Of a stretch of DNA of 64,000 nt, positions 31,030-39,699 are shown piece after piece. The first letter of the stretch is position 1. Each line of letters begins with the position of its first letter. This stretch comes from an uncultured Bacteroides sp. (GTDB taxonomy: Bacteria; Bacteroidota; Bacteroidia; Bacteroidales; Bacteroidaceae). The stretch is taken from positions 1-64,000 of the forward strand of contig NZ_CASFWU010000015.1 of the NCBI RefSeq assembly GCF_949298305.1, in the 5' to 3' direction. The notes below the pieces were generated by a model that searched no databases, was not told the DNA's origin, and worked only from the letters and a program-made list of their open reading frames with translations. The position numbers were made by a program, and so were the translations under genes.

Positions 31030-33972
31030 TTAGAAAGGACGACGTCCGCCGCCGAAGCCGCCACGAGGACCGCCCGGAGGGCCGGGGCGGCGCATGCTCT
31101 CACGTGCGCCCTTACCGCCGAACAGGTTCAGGCGATAGATGAAGTGAAGCATGCAGTAGCTGTTGACACCGTTGTAGGTGTACACCGAACGGCCGCTTGC
31201 CGTCAGCGAACGGCTGATGTTGCTCTGTTGTCTCAGGATGTCGTACATCTCGAAGCTGACTGTAGCCGCGCCCTTCAGGAACGTCTGCGAAAGCTGGGCA
31301 TTCCAAATCAGCTCGTTGCGGTTCATGCTGGCGTCCGAATAGCCGCGACGGCTCTGGTTGGCAATGTTGGTAGAAAGCGACATGCTCCAGGGAGCGGTCA
31401 GCGTCGTGGTAGCACCGTAGGAGAAGGTGTAGGGCTGCTGGTTGTTGCTGGGAGTGAGCTTGTCCTTTTCTATCGAATAGGAGAAAGTGCCGTTCAGTCC
31501 GAATTCAAACCAGTCGTTACGGAACGTACCGTTCAGACGCTCGTTCAAGCTCAGGTTCGTAGTGGTGTTCTTCTGCTGGATGGCATCCGCGCCGTTACCG
31601 GTCGTCAGATAGCCTACATTATTATTATAGGAAAGATTGCTGAACGAACCGATGTTGAACTTCTTGTTCTTCAAGGCCGAGTTAATGCCGAACATACCGA
31701 ATGCACTCCAGTTACCGTTGATGTTCTCGGGCTTTGTCACCCATCCACCGGTGGAGGAGTTGTAAGTACGCGCACTGCTGATGCTGTTCTGAGTCATCTG
31801 GAAATTGACGTGCGAGAAGATGGAACGTTGGTGGTCAACGTCGTAGGTATTGTAGAACATGCGAAGGGAGTGGTTGAACGAAGGCTTCAAGCCGGGATTA
31901 CCCATCGTGATGTTCAGCGGATTGGAGTCGTCGGTGATGTCCAACAAGTTCTCCATACTGGGCTGCGAACTGCGTCCACGGTAAGTGATACGCAACTGGC
32001 TTACTTTGGAAAAACGGTAACGGAAATCCAGATTGGGCGCAAAGTTGAACACATTGCGAACCGTATCGGTCATGTAGTCGCCCTTCTCGTAAGCGAGCGA
32101 AGTACGCTGGGGTTCAAAGTCGGCTCCAATGTTCAGCTGATATTTCTCGCGAATGAACCGTAAGCCAATTCTTGCCTGATGAGTATAGGTCTTATACTCC
32201 GCGAACTTACTTTGGTCGGCGTCGTATCCGTCCTCGTAGCCTGCAGGCAGCGTCTCGCCAAAATTCCAGGCATCACCCAGGTTGTACGTATTCTTGTCAC
32301 TCTTACTGTAACTGTACTTGAATTGATAGCTGAACTGCAAGAAGGCAGCCTTCCAGAGGGGTTCGCTATAAGTGAGCTGCAACAGGTAGTCATAGCCGCG
32401 GGTCGGTGTCACCATATAACGGCGGATGACATCTTCCGGAGTTACGGTTCCGTCTTCATTGGGCTGGAAATATCTGGTATTGGAAGCGCTGAACTGTTCA
32501 TTCTCCGTATCATCGTAGCCTGCCCTGCCACGGAAAGTGATGTTGCGCCCCATGTCGTTCAGCTTACGGTTAACCTGCAAGGTCGCATCGGCCGAAAGCG
32601 TATTGCCGTCACTGCTCGACTGGTTGTTGGCCGTGTTTACACGAATAGAAGCCAGCGGGTCGTTCGAGTCCTCACCACCGAAGGCGTCATCGGACAAGTC
32701 CATCTTTGCGAGAGCCGTTATATCCAGATAGTCATTGGGATTGGGAACAATCGCATAGGGGTCGCTGTTGAACGTTCCGGACTTGGAACCGGAAAGGCTG
32801 TACGAATCGCCGTAACTGAAGTTCGGGCGGAAAATAATGTTGGTCAGCGTATCCGGCTTCCACTCCATGCGGAAGTCGGCCCGCACGTTCTTGTTGCTGG
32901 ATTTGCTGTTGGAAATGGAGTTGTTGAACGAAGAAGTCTCGCCGCCCGTAAGGAAGTTCTCGGTATATCCGTCGCTTTGGGAGTCATTGCCGCGATAATT
33001 GAAGCGTACACTACCGCCCAAATCCAGCTTTTCGTTCTCCGTGGCAAAGTTCAAGCCCAACTCCTTGGTGGCCTTCAGACCGTTGTTCCGACGCCAGCGC
33101 GGACCGCCGCCACCGCCCGAGAAGCCCTGGTCGTTCACGTTGTTGGCACCTGCAATCAGCGAAACCTGCGTCTTGTCGTAGAAGTAATTCATCATGGCAC
33201 GGCCCATGTAACGGTCTTCCGTACCGCCGGACAGGTCGAAGTTGCCGAAGAAGCCCTTGTTCATGCCTTTCTTGATAGTCAGGTCGAGCACGGTTTCCTC
33301 TTCGCCGTCATCAATGCCCGTGATGCGTGCCAAATCCGATTTCTTGTCGTACGTCTTCAATTTCTCAATCATGTCCACGGGCAGATTCTTCAAGCCGGTC
33401 TGTACGTCACCGCCGAAGAATTCCTTTCCGTCCACCATGATTTTGGAGATATCCTTACCATTGATTTTCACGTTGCCGTCATCGTCCACCTCGGCTCCCG
33501 GCAATTTCTTCACCAGTTCCTCCAGCATGGCACCTTCGGGCGTGCGGTAGGCCGACGAGTTGAACGCCACCGTATCTTCCACGACCTGCACCTGCGGAGC
33601 CTCGGCCACAATCACGGCTTCGGCCAGCATCACGGCATCCGTTTGCAGGTTCAGCGTCCCTACATTCTTGTTAGGCTGTGAATCAGTAAGCGTCAACGGC
33701 AAGAATTTGTTCTTGAAACCGATGTAAGAGACCTTCAGCAGATATTTGCCGGCCTTTACTTTGGGAAGTTTGAAATAACCCTGCGCGGAACAGGCCACAC
33801 CGGCCACCTGCGCACTGTCGGGCAAAGAGAGCAGCAGGACCGTAGCCTGTATGGCAGGCTCATTCGTCTCTTCCTCCATCACACGGCCCGACACCGTAAT
33901 GTTTTTTGTTTGTGAAAATGCGGACAACGCCGTTGCCACCAGCAACACCGCTCCAATGATAATCTTTCTCAT
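31030..33972 (-). CDS. TonB-receptor-like outer-membrane beta-barrel protein
   Basis: The 980 aa product has a signal peptide (1-20), a carboxypeptidase-regulatory-like domain (about 26-105, VSGRVMEEETNEPAIQATV), a plug-like region (about 120-245, with LEELVKKLPGAEVDDDGNV and IMVDGKEFFGG) and a large C-terminal barrel of the 'outer membrane beta-barrel protein' type (OMP_b-brl_3). The tail is rich in glycine, arginine and proline (RRPGPPGGPRGGFGGGRRPF). There is no SusD partner and no TonB box that I can identify. Such proteins are common in Bacteroidetes; their cargo is unknown. It stands alone, with its own terminator. Confidence 0.85.
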   Translation of the reverse strand: MRKIIIGAVLLVATALSAFSQTKNITVSGRVMEEETNEPAIQATVLLLSLPDSAQVAGVACSAQGYFKLPKVKAGKYLLKVSYIGFKNKFLPLTLTDSQPNKNVGTLNLQTDAVMLAEAVIVAEAPQVQVVEDTVAFNSSAYRTPEGAMLEELVKKLPGAEVDDDGNVKINGKDISKIMVDGKEFFGGDVQTGLKNLPVDMIEKLKTYDKKSDLARITGIDDGEEETVLDLTIKKGMNKGFFGNFDLSGGTEDRYMGRAMMNYFYDKTQVSLIAGANNVNDQGFSGGGGGPRWRRNNGLKATKELGLNFATENEKLDLGGSVRFNYRGNDSQSDGYTENFLTGGETSSFNNSISNSKSSNKNVRADFRMEWKPDTLTNIIFRPNFSYGDSYSLSGSKSGTFNSDPYAIVPNPNDYLDITALAKMDLSDDAFGGEDSNDPLASIRVNTANNQSSSDGNTLSADATLQVNRKLNDMGRNITFRGRAGYDDTENEQFSASNTRYFQPNEDGTVTPEDVIRRYMVTPTRGYDYLLQLTYSEPLWKAAFLQFSYQFKYSYSKSDKNTYNLGDAWNFGETLPAGYEDGYDADQSKFAEYKTYTHQARIGLRFIREKYQLNIGADFEPQRTSLAYEKGDYMTDTVRNVFNFAPNLDFRYRFSKVSQLRITYRGRSSQPSMENLLDITDDSNPLNITMGNPGLKPSFNHSLRMFYNTYDVDHQRSIFSHVNFQMTQNSISSARTYNSSTGGWVTKPENINGNWSAFGMFGINSALKNKKFNIGSFSNLSYNNNVGYLTTGNGADAIQQKNTTTNLSLNERLNGTFRNDWFEFGLNGTFSYSIEKDKLTPSNNQQPYTFSYGATTTLTAPWSMSLSTNIANQSRRGYSDASMNRNELIWNAQLSQTFLKGAATVSFEMYDILRQQSNISRSLTASGRSVYTYNGVNSYCMLHFIYRLNLFGGKGARESMRRPGPPGGPRGGFGGGRRPF

Positions 33973-34074
33973 GCGTCTATTCGTCTAAATGTAAACCAAG
34001 TATCTTTTTACACTGTTACATTTGACGAGAAAGCATGCAAAAGGTTTAATGCCCCGTATTACGATTTGCCTATT

Positions 34075-34518
34075 TTATCGACCATTCCGCTTAAACAATC
34101 TGTCAACGGCCGCTTTTTTGATACCAAATTCCAGGCAAAGGACATTCAAAAGTAAGAAGATAAGGAAGGAAGAAGTATCTACCGAAAGCAAGTCGCCCTT
34201 GGCCACCCGATAGACCATGCCGAGGAAAATGAACAATACGGTAAGGAACATGGCGTTGCGCGTTGCCTTGTTACGTATCTGCTCGGTCTCCTTGCTCTCG
34301 TTCTTGGTCAGGGCAAACAGAATCATCAGCGCACCCACCATCATCAGCAGTTTGGAACACTCTTTGTAGAACAACAGGTTGGCATCCGTCACACGCCCCA
34401 TCATCATCATCAGGAAAGGAAGGAACAGCGCGACCGCAATCACGAAATAGCCCAACAAGCGGCAATATACAGGCAACATGGCTTTCATATCAATAACAGA
34501 ATTTGTGAATAGATTCAT
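34075..34518 (-). CDS. Small multi-pass membrane protein of unknown function
   Basis: The 147 aa product, started at MNLFTNSVIDMKAML, has four likely membrane helices (about 15-40, 55-75, 85-105, 115-135), including VIAVALFLPFLMMMM and FLTVLFIFLGMVYRV. No family recognised. A longer frame starting at 34656 overlaps the aroB promoter region and is rejected. It is transcribed divergently from aroB. Confidence 0.65.
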   Translation of the reverse strand: MNLFTNSVIDMKAMLPVYCRLLGYFVIAVALFLPFLMMMMGRVTDANLLFYKECSKLLMMVGALMILFALTKNESKETEQIRNKATRNAMFLTVLFIFLGMVYRVAKGDLLSVDTSSFLIFLLLNVLCLEFGIKKAAVDRLFKRNGR

Positions 34519-34624
34519 TGTTTCTCGCGACAAACTTACGGATTTTCTTTCTATTTCACTTAAAATCCAACCAAGAAAAGCCCTTTTCCACCGACAAAAA
34601 GATACATTTGTCGGCACAAAGGCG

Positions 34625-34632
34625 TATCTTTG
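34625..34632 (+). promoter_or_regulatory. -7 box (TATCTTTG) for aroB
   Basis: TATCTTTG matches the consensus 35 bases before the AroB ATG. A second match, TACATTTG at 34603-34610, could be an alternative start site. Confidence 0.6.
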
Positions 34633-34666
34633 CCACCCAAACCAATCATTAACCATCCATCAGCGT

Positions 34667-35728
34667 ATGAACAATCAAGAAGTCATCATCTGCGAACAGT
34701 TGGAAAACGACCTGAACCGAGTCGTTGAACAACATCCGCACGACAAGCTTTTCATCCTCACCGACCAGCATACACACTCCCTCTGCCTGCCACGTCTGAA
34801 AGGCATCCAGGCCCTGGAGGGCGCCGAGGAAATCATCATCGGCCCTGAAGACGTGAACAAGACATTGGACACCCTGGCCTCTGTATGGCAGGCGCTCAGC
34901 GCCCGGGGAGCCAGCCGCCACTCCCTGCTCGTCAATCTGGGAGGCGGCATGGTGACCGACCTGGGCGGATTCGCAGCCGCCACTTTCAAGCGAGGCATCA
35001 CCTACATCAATATCCCCACCACCCTGCTTGCCATGGTAGACGCCTCGGTGGGCGGGAAAACCGGCATCAACTTCAACGGACTGAAAAACGAGATTGGCGC
35101 CTTTGCACCTGCCACCGCCGTACTGCTCGAAACCGAATTTCTGCGTACTCTCGACGACTGCAACCTGCTCTCCGGCTATGCCGAAATGCTGAAGCACGGC
35201 CTCATCAGCGACCAGCGGCACCTGAACGAGCTGCTGGCCTTCGACCTGGAAAAGGCCGACTACGCCCGGCTCAAGTCCATGGTAGGCCGTTCCGTACAAG
35301 TGAAAGAAGACATTGTGGAACAAGACCCCCAAGAACACGGCATCCGCAAAGCCCTGAACCTGGGACATACCGCAGGCCACGCCTTCGAGAGCCTCGCACT
35401 GGCAGAAGGCTGTCCGGTTCTCCACGGATATGCCGTAGCCTGGGGCATGGTCTGCGAGCTCTACCTCTCGCACATCAAGGCCGGCTTCCCCAAAGAAAAG
35501 ATGCGGCAGGTCGTTCAATTCATCAAAACCTATTACGGCATCTTCAACTTCACCTGCAACCAGTACGAAACCCTCTACGGACTGATGAAGCACGATAAAA
35601 AAAACACAGCGGGCATCATCAACTTCACCCTGCTGAAAGACACCGGCGAAATCTGTCTGAACCAGACGGCGGACAAGGAAACCCTCTTCGAAATGTTCGA
35701 CTTCTACCGGGAATGTATGGGGGTTTGA
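34667..35728 (+). CDS. aroB: 3-dehydroquinate synthase
   Basis: The 353 aa product makes 3-dehydroquinate, the second step of the shikimate pathway. It begins MNNQEVIICEQLENDL. The NAD-binding GGGMVTDLGGFAAATFKRG, the INIPTTLLAMVDASVGGKTG block and the metal-site stretch ALNLGHTAGHAFE are all present. The frame could start at 34478, but that would cross the promoter. It is followed by a perfect hairpin before the truncated tRNA. Confidence 0.95.
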   Translation: MNNQEVIICEQLENDLNRVVEQHPHDKLFILTDQHTHSLCLPRLKGIQALEGAEEIIIGPEDVNKTLDTLASVWQALSARGASRHSLLVNLGGGMVTDLGGFAAATFKRGITYINIPTTLLAMVDASVGGKTGINFNGLKNEIGAFAPATAVLLETEFLRTLDDCNLLSGYAEMLKHGLISDQRHLNELLAFDLEKADYARLKSMVGRSVQVKEDIVEQDPQEHGIRKALNLGHTAGHAFESLALAEGCPVLHGYAVAWGMVCELYLSHIKAGFPKEKMRQVVQFIKTYYGIFNFTCNQYETLYGLMKHDKKNTAGIINFTLLKDTGEICLNQTADKETLFEMFDFYRECMGV

Positions 35729-35772
35729 GCGGCTCCGGCCCGTTCTGGCAACAGCCCGATTCAATAAAATTA

Positions 35773-35804
35773 GGCCTTTTGCGCAAAAAAAAGCGCAAAA
35801 GGCT
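35773..35804. terminator. Hairpin between aroB and the tRNA remnant
   Basis: GCCTTTTGCGC and GCGCAAAAGGC form a perfect 11-bp stem around a loop of eight A residues. It lacks a following T run on the plus strand; it may still end the aroB transcript. Its distal arm adjoins the -33 box of the tRNA promoter. Confidence 0.5.
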
Positions 35805-35833
35805 TGCACATTCAAAATAAAGCCGTACCTTTG
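35803..35833 (+). promoter_or_regulatory. Promoter of the tRNA-Pro remnant
   Basis: CTTG at 35803-35806 and TACCTTTG at 35826-35833 are separated by 19 bases, the normal Bacteroides spacing. The tRNA-like sequence starts 12 bases after the -7 box, so the promoter is intact although the tRNA is not. Confidence 0.7.
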
Positions 35834-35844
35834 CATCCGCAATT

Positions 35845-35908
35845 CGGGGTGTAGCTCAGCCCGGTTAGAGTACGCGTCTGGGGGGCGTGTGGTCGCTGGT
35901 TCGAATCC
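35845..35908 (+). pseudogene. Truncated tRNA-Pro (GGG anticodon), 3' end missing
   Basis: CGGGGTG starts a tRNA with D-arm GCTC..GAGT and an anticodon arm whose loop is CTGGGGG, giving anticodon GGG. The T-arm begins normally (GCTGG TTCGAAT CC). After that the sequence turns into GAGTTAAG, which is the first arm of a terminator. The 3' half of the T-stem and the whole 3' acceptor strand, which should end CACCCCG, are absent. About a dozen bases have been lost, so it cannot fold or be charged as a normal tRNA. Confidence 0.75.
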
Positions 35909-35942
35909 GAGTTAAGTGATGAACTTAACTCCTTTTTATTTT
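35909..35942 (+). terminator. Terminator directly joined to the tRNA remnant
   Basis: GAGTTAAG and CTTAACTC form a perfect 8-bp stem, followed by CTTTTTATTTT. It begins at the very base where the tRNA sequence stops matching. Confidence 0.75.
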
Positions 35943-36014
35943 GTGCATGAGGCACTTAGGCCCCACAATTTCAGCTTGGCAACATTTTCCGAGGAATTCA
36001 TAAACCCTACAGAT

Positions 36015-36413
36015 ATGACAAAGAAAGAATACATACAGGCCAACAAAGATTGGCTCGCAGCAAAAGCAGCAGAGGAAGGCGTGAAGCCTCTGGCCAAAGG
36101 GATATGCTACAAAGTGCTGGCAGCGGGACCCGAAAACGGCAAGCACCCCAATCCCCGGAGCATCGTCACAGTCCACTACACCGGCCGTACCATCGACGGC
36201 AGGCAATTCGACACCAGCCGCGGAGGCACCCCCGCCGCCTTCCGCCTGAGCGACCTGATAGAAGGATGGATTGTAGCCATACAGCACATGAGCGTGGGAG
36301 ACAAATGGGAAATCTACATCCCCGCCGAAATGGGGTACGGCAAGTTTGCGCAACCCGGCATACCGGGCGGCTCGACCCTGGTCTTTGAAATTGAGCTGCT
36401 GGGCATCGCCTGA
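36015..36413 (+). CDS. FKBP-type peptidyl-prolyl cis-trans isomerase
   Basis: The 132 aa product starts MTKKEYIQANKDWLAAKAAE and has a short N-terminal helix followed by one FKBP domain (about 40-132). Typical FKBP features are VTVHYTGRTIDGRQFDTS, the LIEGWIVAIQHMSVGDKWEIYIP stretch and the end STLVFEIELLGI. There is no signal peptide, so it is probably cytoplasmic. A frame from 35916 would begin inside the terminator and is rejected. Confidence 0.88.
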   Translation: MTKKEYIQANKDWLAAKAAEEGVKPLAKGICYKVLAAGPENGKHPNPRSIVTVHYTGRTIDGRQFDTSRGGTPAAFRLSDLIEGWIVAIQHMSVGDKWEIYIPAEMGYGKFAQPGIPGGSTLVFEIELLGIA

Positions 36414-36670
36414 GCGGGCGGACAAAAAACGGCCTGCCAACCTGGCACACCGCCTTCCGGACTTCCAAGAAGCCGCGGACAGCCCCCTCCGTCATCCAAG
36501 CCTGCCCGACGGACACACCCGCCGGGCCGTCTACAATGAAACAGCCCGAAAGCATGCGGACGCAGTTTTCAGGCGCAGCCCAAGCCCGGCACCTTTTGTT
36601 GACAATCCGGTTTCACCGGAACTTGGGCACAACCGACGTCAGCCCGCCGGCACATTCTCCTCTTTTCAAT

Positions 36671-37127
36671 TTTACATTTTGACACTTTGACTTTTCCGAT
36701 GCGCGAGAATCCGTTTTTCCGGCCTTCCGTCCGGCTTGCGCGAAAAAACGCAAGCAAAATTCCGTAAGCCGCTGCATGGCAGCCGGATAGCGAAATCCTT
36801 ACATTTGAAAGAGAAAAAACAACGGCTTCCGAGGGCCGAAAATGTTCTCTTTGCAGCTTCCCAATGCCACTTTGGAGGAGCCTACTACCCTTCCGGGAGG
36901 GCGGGACAAGGCTTTCCGGCGCCCGAAGCAAGCATGCTGCGCGCCCGGCACAAGCATGCTGCACAAACAAAGCAGGCAATCTGCACGGACGAAGCAAGCA
37001 CGGCAGACGGACGAAGCAAGCACAGTGCCCCCCCAGAAACACGCCGGGAGGCGCTTCCCGGCCTCTGTTTCGTGCATTTTTCCAAAAGCCCGTGTCAGCG
37101 GAAAGCCCCTTCCGCCGACTTTTTGCA
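36671..37127 (-). repeat. Dispersed ~460-bp element, copy 2, with an internal 22-bp array
   Basis: This copy is inverted relative to copies 1 and 3 and is 457 bp, the same length as copy 3. Its array has cores (GCAAGCA on the plus strand) starting at 36928, 36950, 36972, 36994 and 37016, exactly 22 bp apart. The conserved half (36671-36880) holds the long hairpin at about 36709-36750, here with one mismatch and one G-T pair. It lies between the FKBP gene and the rplS promoter. The rest of the FKBP-rplS gap (36414-36670 and 37128-37279) shows no genes; 36600-36625 contains a CCGGTTTCACCGG hairpin. Confidence 0.85.
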
Positions 37128-37279
37128 ATCATTTTCCGTCCTGAACTGACACGGCAAGCGCTCCCATCCAGAACGGGGAGAGGCCGCACGGACAGACGGA
37201 AGACGCAACGGCCCGCTCACGTTCCAACCGCCTCCGGGCAGCATAAAAGGGGGTGCCGGCCCAAAAATCAGCAGAAACA

Positions 37280-37311
37280 TTTGTGTATCTGACAAATAAT
37301 TTGTTCCTTTG
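37280..37311 (+). promoter_or_regulatory. Promoter of rplS
   Basis: TTTG at 37280-37283 and TTCCTTTG at 37304-37311 are 20 bases apart, a good Bacteroides promoter with one mismatch at -7. It leaves a leader of about 80 bases, which could hold an L19 autoregulatory structure; I cannot demonstrate one by eye. Confidence 0.7.
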
Positions 37312-37398
37312 CACCGCTTTCGCGCAATCGCTGTCAGGACATGGAGAGAAGCCTGGTATGTTGCGTTGTAACGATCAAACAATTTAATAATAAAAACA

Positions 37399-37752
37399 AT
37401 GGATTTAATTAAAATTGCAGAAGAAGCATTTGCTACCGGCAAACAACATCCCAGCTTCAAGGCAGGCGACACTGTAACCGTAGCATATCGTATCGTAGAA
37501 GGTAACAAGGAACGCATTCAGCTGTATCGCGGCGTTGTTATCAAGATTTCCGGCCACGGTGAAAAGAAGCGCTTCACTGTTCGCAAGATGTCGGGTACTA
37601 TCGGTGTAGAACGTATTTTCCCGCTGGAGTCACCGGCTATCGACAGCATCGAGGTGAACAAGGTAGGTAAGGTTCGCCGCGCCAAATTGTACTATCTGCG
37701 TGCACTCACCGGCAAGAAAGCAAGAATCAGAGAAAAAAGAGCCAACGGATAA
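37399..37752 (+). CDS. rplS: 50S ribosomal protein L19
   Basis: The 117 aa product starts MDLIKIAEEAFATGKQHPSF and shows the L19 core FKAGDTVTVAYRIVEGNKER and RIFPLESPAIDSIEV, ending in the basic tail GKKARIREKRANG. L19 lies at the interface between ribosomal subunits. Unlike in proteobacteria there are no trmD or rimM genes beside it; it stands alone with its own promoter and terminator. Confidence 0.97.
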   Translation: MDLIKIAEEAFATGKQHPSFKAGDTVTVAYRIVEGNKERIQLYRGVVIKISGHGEKKRFTVRKMSGTIGVERIFPLESPAIDSIEVNKVGKVRRAKLYYLRALTGKKARIREKRANG

Positions 37753-37780
37753 GCTCGTCCGGAAGCTTTGGTTTCAGAAT

Positions 37781-37820
37781 AAAAAAGGGAGGTCTTCTCA
37801 GGAAGATTTCCCTTTTTTAG
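37781..37820 (+). terminator. Intrinsic terminator of rplS
   Basis: AAAAAAGGGA and TCCCTTTTTT enclose a second stem (TCTTC/GGAAGA), giving a long hairpin with a T-rich end, about 28 bases after the stop codon. Confidence 0.85.
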
Positions 37821-37951
37821 CATCTGTACAGAAGGGTAAAGTTTTTAAAATATTATAAAACTGCCCAATATACTTGCAATCCACAGAAAAGAAGCGACAA
37901 ATTTACTATCTTCGTAGCGCATTTTCAATCTAAGCACACTTGAACAGTTTG

Positions 37952-38299
37952 ATGAAGCAACCCAGAAGCATACAGACCTACCTCGCCCGCCTCGTCTTCA
38001 CGCTCATGCTGTTGTCCGTACAGCTGGATGTGGTAGGACATGCCGCGCTTGTTCAAGAACCCGCTTTACAACCCTCCACCGAACAGACGGACGGCTCCGC
38101 ATCCTCCGCCCGAACCCAGGCCGAGTCCTACTACCGCTACACATCGGGCCACGTCGGACTGGAGCCCCGGCACATATTCCTGCTCCCGTCTCTCGCCTCA
38201 CAGACCGAAGAGACAAGACAGCCCCTTTCCGCCCGTCCCACACTTACCCCCCCTACGGGCAGGCAGGTACACTCCCTGCTCTGCATATTCCTGATTTAG
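37952..38299 (+). CDS. Small exported protein of unknown function
   Basis: I do not recognise this 115 aa product. It starts MKQPRSIQTYLARLVFTLML and has one N-terminal hydrophobic helix (about 10-30) that could be a signal peptide or anchor; the rest is polar and proline-rich with no motif. It precedes the RND operon by about 230 bases in the same direction and might be its leader gene. A TTG four codons upstream is possible. A weak promoter-like TATCTTCG lies at 37907. It may not be a real gene. Confidence 0.4.
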   Translation: MKQPRSIQTYLARLVFTLMLLSVQLDVVGHAALVQEPALQPSTEQTDGSASSARTQAESYYRYTSGHVGLEPRHIFLLPSLASQTEETRQPLSARPTLTPPTGRQVHSLLCIFLI

Positions 38300-38532
38300 G
38301 AACCTCCGCGCCGACGCCCCAGAGCCGGAAGCGTGGAGAAAATCCCTGTACACAAGCCCCGTAAGCGGCCGTCGTGTGCAGGTGCGGTACCCGCATGTCT
38401 TTCCGCAGAAAGACACGGCCGGAAAGGCCCGGACCATAGCGCCGTGCCGTCCGCCTCTCCCATCCCCCTTCCGCCCCTCGTCCGTCCCCGCCCCACATAC
38501 AGGTTATTCATCACTACAAACATAAACAGCTT
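38300..38532. other. Gap before the RND operon with strong hairpins
   Basis: The gap holds no gene. Between 38361 and 38433 are nested inverted repeats: GGCCGTCGTGT with ACACGGCC, an inner GTGCGGTACCCGCA, and GTCTTT..AAAGAC. They could be a regulatory leader or transcription barrier for the pump operon. The downstream part has no recognisable promoter box. Confidence 0.4.
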
Positions 38533-39681
38533 ATGAAAAATGCTTATTATTACAAGTTAGCCGTGCTTGCGCTGCTACCTTGCGCCGTCTGTTCGTGCAG
38601 CAAGTCGCACCATGCAAGCACACAGTTGAAGGACTCCATCCCGACCATCACGCTGGAGCCCACCACCATCGAAGTGCCCCGCACCTACGTGGCCGACGTG
38701 CAGGCCGTGCAGTTCGTCGAAGTGAAGTCGAAAGTGGAAGGCTTCGTCGAAGAAATCTACGTGGACGAAGGCGAACTGGTCAAGAAGGGCCAGCCCCTTT
38801 TCCGCCTCAACTCCGCCGAATACAGCCAGAACGTAAGGGAGGCCGAGGCCAACCTGAAACAGGCCGAGGCCGAGTACCAGATGGCCAAGTACGAGGCGGA
38901 GCGCATCCAGCGCATGGTGGAGAAGGACATCATTGCCAAAATCCGCCTCGACCAGGTGAATACCGCCAAGGAAGTGGCCCGCATGAAGGTGCAGCAGGCC
39001 AGGGCGCAGCTGCAACGCTCGGAGACCAACTATTCCTACACCACCATCACCTCGCCCTTCAGCGGATACATAGACCGCATTCCCTACAAGGTGGGCAGTC
39101 TGGTCACCCCGCAAAGCCTGATGACGACGGTGAGCGACGTTTCGGAGGTGTTCGTATATTATAAGGTGAACGAAAGCGAATACCTGCAATACAAGCGCGC
39201 CCAGCTGCAGGGCGAGACCCAGCCCGAGATGGACAACATCGAACTCATCCTCTCCGACGAGTCGGTCTATCCCTACCGGGGGAAGATGGAGACCGTGGAG
39301 GGCGACTTCGAGCGGGGAACGGGTTCCATTGCCTTCCGTGTGCGCTTCCCCAACCCCGACAACCTGCTGAAGCACGGCGTGACGGGCAAGATACGCATGA
39401 TGACCCGCATGGACAACGTCTGCCTGATACCGCAGAAGTCCACCTTCGAGATTCAGGACTTCACCTACATCTATCTGGTGGACTCGGCCGGCATCGTGAA
39501 GGTGCGCAGCTTCGCTCCGCTCGAGCGCTACAAGGGCTTCTACGTGTCGCAGGACTTTGCACCCCACGAGACCATCGTCTACGAAGGCGTGCAGATGGTG
39601 AAGGACGGCATGAGCATCAAGCCCAAGCCAACCGACTACGCCCGGATACTGGAGGAACTGAAGAAATCGGACGAACTTTAA
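38533..39681 (+). CDS. RND efflux periplasmic adaptor lipoprotein (AcrA/MexA type)
   Basis: The 382 aa product links the inner-membrane pump to the outer-membrane channel. The N-terminus has a lipobox (AVCSC, Cys near 22). A biotinyl-lipoyl-like half-motif (VKSKVEGFVEEIYVDEGELVKKGQPLF) begins near 65, followed by a coiled-coil hairpin (about 95-155, NLKQAEAEYQMAKYEAERI) and the second lipoyl half (ITSPFSGYIDRIPYKVGSLV). It heads a three-gene operon with the pump 18 bases downstream and a TolC-like channel. Confidence 0.92.
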   Translation: MKNAYYYKLAVLALLPCAVCSCSKSHHASTQLKDSIPTITLEPTTIEVPRTYVADVQAVQFVEVKSKVEGFVEEIYVDEGELVKKGQPLFRLNSAEYSQNVREAEANLKQAEAEYQMAKYEAERIQRMVEKDIIAKIRLDQVNTAKEVARMKVQQARAQLQRSETNYSYTTITSPFSGYIDRIPYKVGSLVTPQSLMTTVSDVSEVFVYYKVNESEYLQYKRAQLQGETQPEMDNIELILSDESVYPYRGKMETVEGDFERGTGSIAFRVRFPNPDNLLKHGVTGKIRMMTRMDNVCLIPQKSTFEIQDFTYIYLVDSAGIVKVRSFAPLERYKGFYVSQDFAPHETIVYEGVQMVKDGMSIKPKPTDYARILEELKKSDEL

Positions 39682-39699
39682 CGGGAAAGGAGACAGCGT

